Program-made: the position numbers and the translations under genes
Part shown: positions 5,984 through 7,329 of the stretch, in pieces
Position numbering within the stretch: position 1 is the first letter of the stretch
Layout of the letters: each line of letters opens with the position of its first letter
The notes under the pieces: model-generated
Database searches by the model: none
Seen by the model: only the letters and a program-made list of their open reading frames with translations
What the model was told of the DNA's origin: nothing
Assembly: GCA_902803365.1 (NCBI GenBank)
Contig: CADCPU010000342.1
Span: 1 to 7,329, forward strand
Origin: Oscillospiraceae bacterium
GTDB lineage: Bacteria > Bacillota_A > Clostridia > Saccharofermentanales > Saccharofermentanaceae
Direction: 5' to 3'
Length of the DNA: 7,329 nt

Positions 5984-6041
5984 ATATACCTCCAAAGTAT
6001 TGACTTTTATCATATATTTGTTTTTTGATAATTACACCACT

Positions 6042-6069
6042 ATTATAGTTAAAATGTAAAACAATACAA
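6042..6069 (-). promoter_or_regulatory. Candidate promoter of the response regulator/kinase unit
   Basis: On the minus strand a perfect TATAAT (6047-6042) has TTGTAT (6069-6064) 16 bases upstream; the -35 matches only three of six positions. A weak -35 suits a promoter that depends on an activator, perhaps the regulator itself. The expected leader is about 50 bases. The region is very A/T-rich, so chance matches are possible. Confidence 0.48.
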
Positions 6070-6084
6070 CTGATAGCATTTGAT

Positions 6085-6099
6085 TTAATAAAATATTAA
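6085..6099. repeat. A/T inverted repeat between the divergent regulator and dinB promoters
   Basis: TTAATA (6085-6090) and TATTAA (6094-6099) are perfect inverted copies separated by AAA. The element lies about 16 bases upstream of the candidate regulator -35 and about 38 bases upstream of the dinB -35. It could be an operator or an A/T-rich promoter up-element. In such A/T-rich DNA a six-base palindrome can arise by chance, so this is weak. Confidence 0.2.
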
Positions 6100-6136
6100 C
6101 AATTGCCATTTTCAGGGGCTTAAAAGTCAATTTGTG

Positions 6137-6165
6137 TTGAAAAAGCACGGATAATTTGCGACAAT
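6137..6165 (+). promoter_or_regulatory. dinB: Candidate promoter of dinB
   Basis: TTGAAA (6137-6142, five of six) and GACAAT (6160-6165, four of six) are separated by 17 bases. The LexA-like box begins two bases after the -10, so bound repressor would cover the transcription start (expected near 6172). An alternative -10 (GATAAT, 6150-6155) lacks a suitably spaced -35. Confidence 0.48.
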
Positions 6166-6166
6166 A

Positions 6167-6178
6167 GAAAATATGTTC
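6167..6178 (+). promoter_or_regulatory. LexA binding site (SOS box) in front of dinB
   Basis: GAAAATATGTTC matches the Bacillus/Clostridium-type SOS box GAACATATGTTC at 11 of 12 positions. The right half is perfect and the left half has one change, C to A. It sits immediately downstream of the predicted -10 and 14 bases before the dinB start. That is where LexA would block transcription until DNA damage triggers its cleavage. Y-family polymerases are typical SOS genes, so site and gene support each other. Confidence 0.65.
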
Positions 6179-6192
6179 TTTTGTGGAGGAAG

Positions 6193-7329
6193 ATGGTGAA
6201 AAGAGTAATATTTCACGTTGATCAAAACTGCTATTTTGCATCGGTCGAGATGATCGCACATCCCGAGTATCGGAATGTGCCGATGGCCGTCGCGGGTGAT
6301 GCGGAAAAAAGGCACGGGATCATCCTCGCAAAGAATCAGCTCGCTTCTCAGGCGGGTGTTAAGACTGCAGAAGTCATATGGCAGGCGAAGCTTAAGTGCC
6401 CCGATCTGGTGCTCGCACCTTCGCACTATGAGAAATATCAATTCTATTCGGGCAAGCTCAGGGAAATGTATATGGAATATACCGACAGAGTCGAACCGTT
6501 CGGACTTGACGAATGCTGGCTCGACGTTACCGAAGTCATCGGAGACCGCGATCCCAAAGATCTCGCGGACGAGATCAGGCGAAGGGTCAGGGAGGAATTC
6601 CACCTGACATGCTCGGTCGGAGTGAGCTTCAACAAGATTTTTGCGAAGCTCGGCTCCGATTACAAAAAGCCCGATGCGACTACCGTGATAACCGAAGAGA
6701 ACTTTAGGCAGATCGTGTGGCCGCTTCCTTGCTCGGACTTGCTCTTCGTTGGCAAGTCGACCGCGCAGAGCCTCAATAAGATCAACATCAAGACTATAGG
6801 GGACCTGGCAGCTGCGGATAAGGACTTCCTCGTAAGCTACATAGGCAAGAACGGACTTGATCTGTGGAGACATGCAAACGGCCTCGATGATTCGGAGGTC
6901 AAGACATCCGACTACCGAAGGACGGTAAAGTCTGTGGGCAATTCCAGCACCACTGCCAATGACATGACTTCGATAAATGAGATCTCGTCCGTATATCACA
7001 CATTGAGCTCGAGCGTTGCAACAAGACTCAGGCGTCACGGACTTAAGGGCAATGTCGTTCAGATCACGGTGCGGGACAAGGATCTCAAGGTCTACGAGAA
7101 GCAGAAGATCCTCTTCAGATCGACCGACAATGCCAAGGATATCTACGAGGCGGCGATGGACCTTTTTAAGTCTTCTTACGACTGGCATGCGGCCGTAAGG
7201 AGTATCGGAGTAAGGCTCACCGGGCTTACGGCGGCAGATGCGCCTGAGCAGATAAGTCTTTTCGATGAGGTGGAAAAAGACAATAAGACCAGGAAACTCG
7301 ACAAGACGATCGACCTCATAAGAGACCGC
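6193..7329 (+). CDS. dinB: DNA polymerase IV, Y-family translesion polymerase (3' end outside window)
   Basis: An error-prone polymerase that copies past damaged bases. The first 379 codons are present, and the frame is still open at the window end. Landmarks: HVDQNCYFASVE (residues 8-19) carries catalytic Asp10 and the steric-gate aromatic Phe15. EPFGLDECWLDVT (101-113) supplies the catalytic pair Asp106-Glu107. SVGVSFNKIFAKLGSD (141-156) and the KKP that follows are the family's palm signature. The thumb helix-hairpin-helix is LLFVGKSTAQSLNKINIKTI (183-202), and a little-finger domain spans about 240-345. QISLF (353-357) matches the sliding-clamp binding motif; in many relatives it lies at the very C-terminus, but here at least 22 residues follow. 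GGAGG (6185-6189) is only three bases from the ATG, while a GTG at 6196 would have six, so the true start may be one codon later. Regulation is probably by LexA. The gene is divergent from the two-component system. Confidence 0.95.
   Translation, partial: MVKRVIFHVDQNCYFASVEMIAHPEYRNVPMAVAGDAEKRHGIILAKNQLASQAGVKTAEVIWQAKLKCPDLVLAPSHYEKYQFYSGKLREMYMEYTDRVEPFGLDECWLDVTEVIGDRDPKDLADEIRRRVREEFHLTCSVGVSFNKIFAKLGSDYKKPDATTVITEENFRQIVWPLPCSDLLFVGKSTAQSLNKINIKTIGDLAAADKDFLVSYIGKNGLDLWRHANGLDDSEVKTSDYRRTVKSVGNSSTTANDMTSINEISSVYHTLSSSVATRLRRHGLKGNVVQITVRDKDLKVYEKQKILFRSTDNAKDIYEAAMDLFKSSYDWHAAVRSIGVRLTGLTAADAPEQISLFDEVEKDNKTRKLDKTIDLIRDR

Noticed and set aside
5984..6013. Longer N-terminus for the response regulator, starting at 6013
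   Set aside because: The GGAGG site lies within this stretch and is correctly spaced for the ATG at 5983, where the receiver domain begins.
5531..6028. Open frame of 165 codons on the plus strand opposite the response regulator
   Set aside because: The minus strand encodes a complete OmpR-type regulator with all conserved residues; the plus frame is its mirror.
6007..6031. Inverted arms TTATCA and TGATAA in the response regulator leader
   Set aside because: Six A/T-rich pairs with a 13-base loop would be an unstable hairpin; no riboswitch-like structure is apparent.
6157..6165. Spo0A-box-like sequence TGCGACAAT overlapping the dinB -10
   Set aside because: Only seven of nine positions match the inverted Spo0A box, and a similar partial match occurs inside coding sequence near 1119, so it is no better than chance.
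6127..7188. Long open frame of 353 codons on the minus strand opposite dinB
   Set aside because: The plus strand encodes a Y-family polymerase with all catalytic motifs in order. The minus frame has no recognisable domain or good ribosome binding site, and mirrors the codon bias of dinB.
1..7329. Search for a new defence, mobile or biosynthetic system
   Set aside because: No transposase, integrase, toxin-antitoxin pair, nuclease-effector, repeat array or clustered unknown genes were seen. The genes are mainly core functions in separate transcription units.

Overview
The window looks like a chromosomal segment of a Gram-positive, clostridia-like anaerobe (Bacillota). This rests on strong GGAGG-type ribosome binding sites, short rho-independent terminators, a protein with a Spo0A-type DNA-binding domain, a DUF1858 redox-disulfide protein and a LexA site of the Bacillus/Clostridium type. 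Genus and family cannot be fixed from the sequence alone. Eight protein genes are visible. The first (ligA) and last (dinB) are cut by the window edges. No rRNA, tRNA, CRISPR array, insertion sequence or phage gene was seen, and no gene-free stretch exceeds about 210 bases.

Layout. Positions 2-1527 (+) hold the 3' end of NAD-dependent DNA ligase, then 5-formyltetrahydrofolate cyclo-ligase, then a small two-TM membrane protein whose start overlaps the cyclo-ligase stop (ATGA). At 1663-2319 (+) is a short regulator-like protein, with its own promoter, that has a Spo0A C-terminal-like domain behind a shrunken receiver-like N-terminus. At 2358-2639 (-) is the DNA-binding protein HU, with a near-consensus promoter and a terminator lying across the end of the convergent Spo0A-like gene. 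At 2796-2999 (+) is the DUF1858 protein, divergent from HU. Positions 3039-5983 (-) hold a two-component system: an OmpR-type response regulator first, then a 723-residue 7TM sensor histidine kinase, with a terminator-like hairpin between them. From 6193 to the end (+) is DNA polymerase IV (dinB), divergent from the regulator and preceded by a LexA/SOS box.

How the genes fit together. DNA ligase, HU and the SOS-type polymerase belong to DNA maintenance, but they sit in separate transcription units, so this is not a clear functional cluster. The regulator/kinase pair is the only obvious multi-gene system; its ligand and targets are not revealed by its neighbours. Most of the window is ordinary core-genome content. 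The points most worth a second look are the Spo0A-like protein with a reduced receiver, the hairpin separating regulator from kinase, the sensor architecture of the kinase, and the compact terminators that contain stop codons. I found no convincing evidence of a wholly new multi-gene system.
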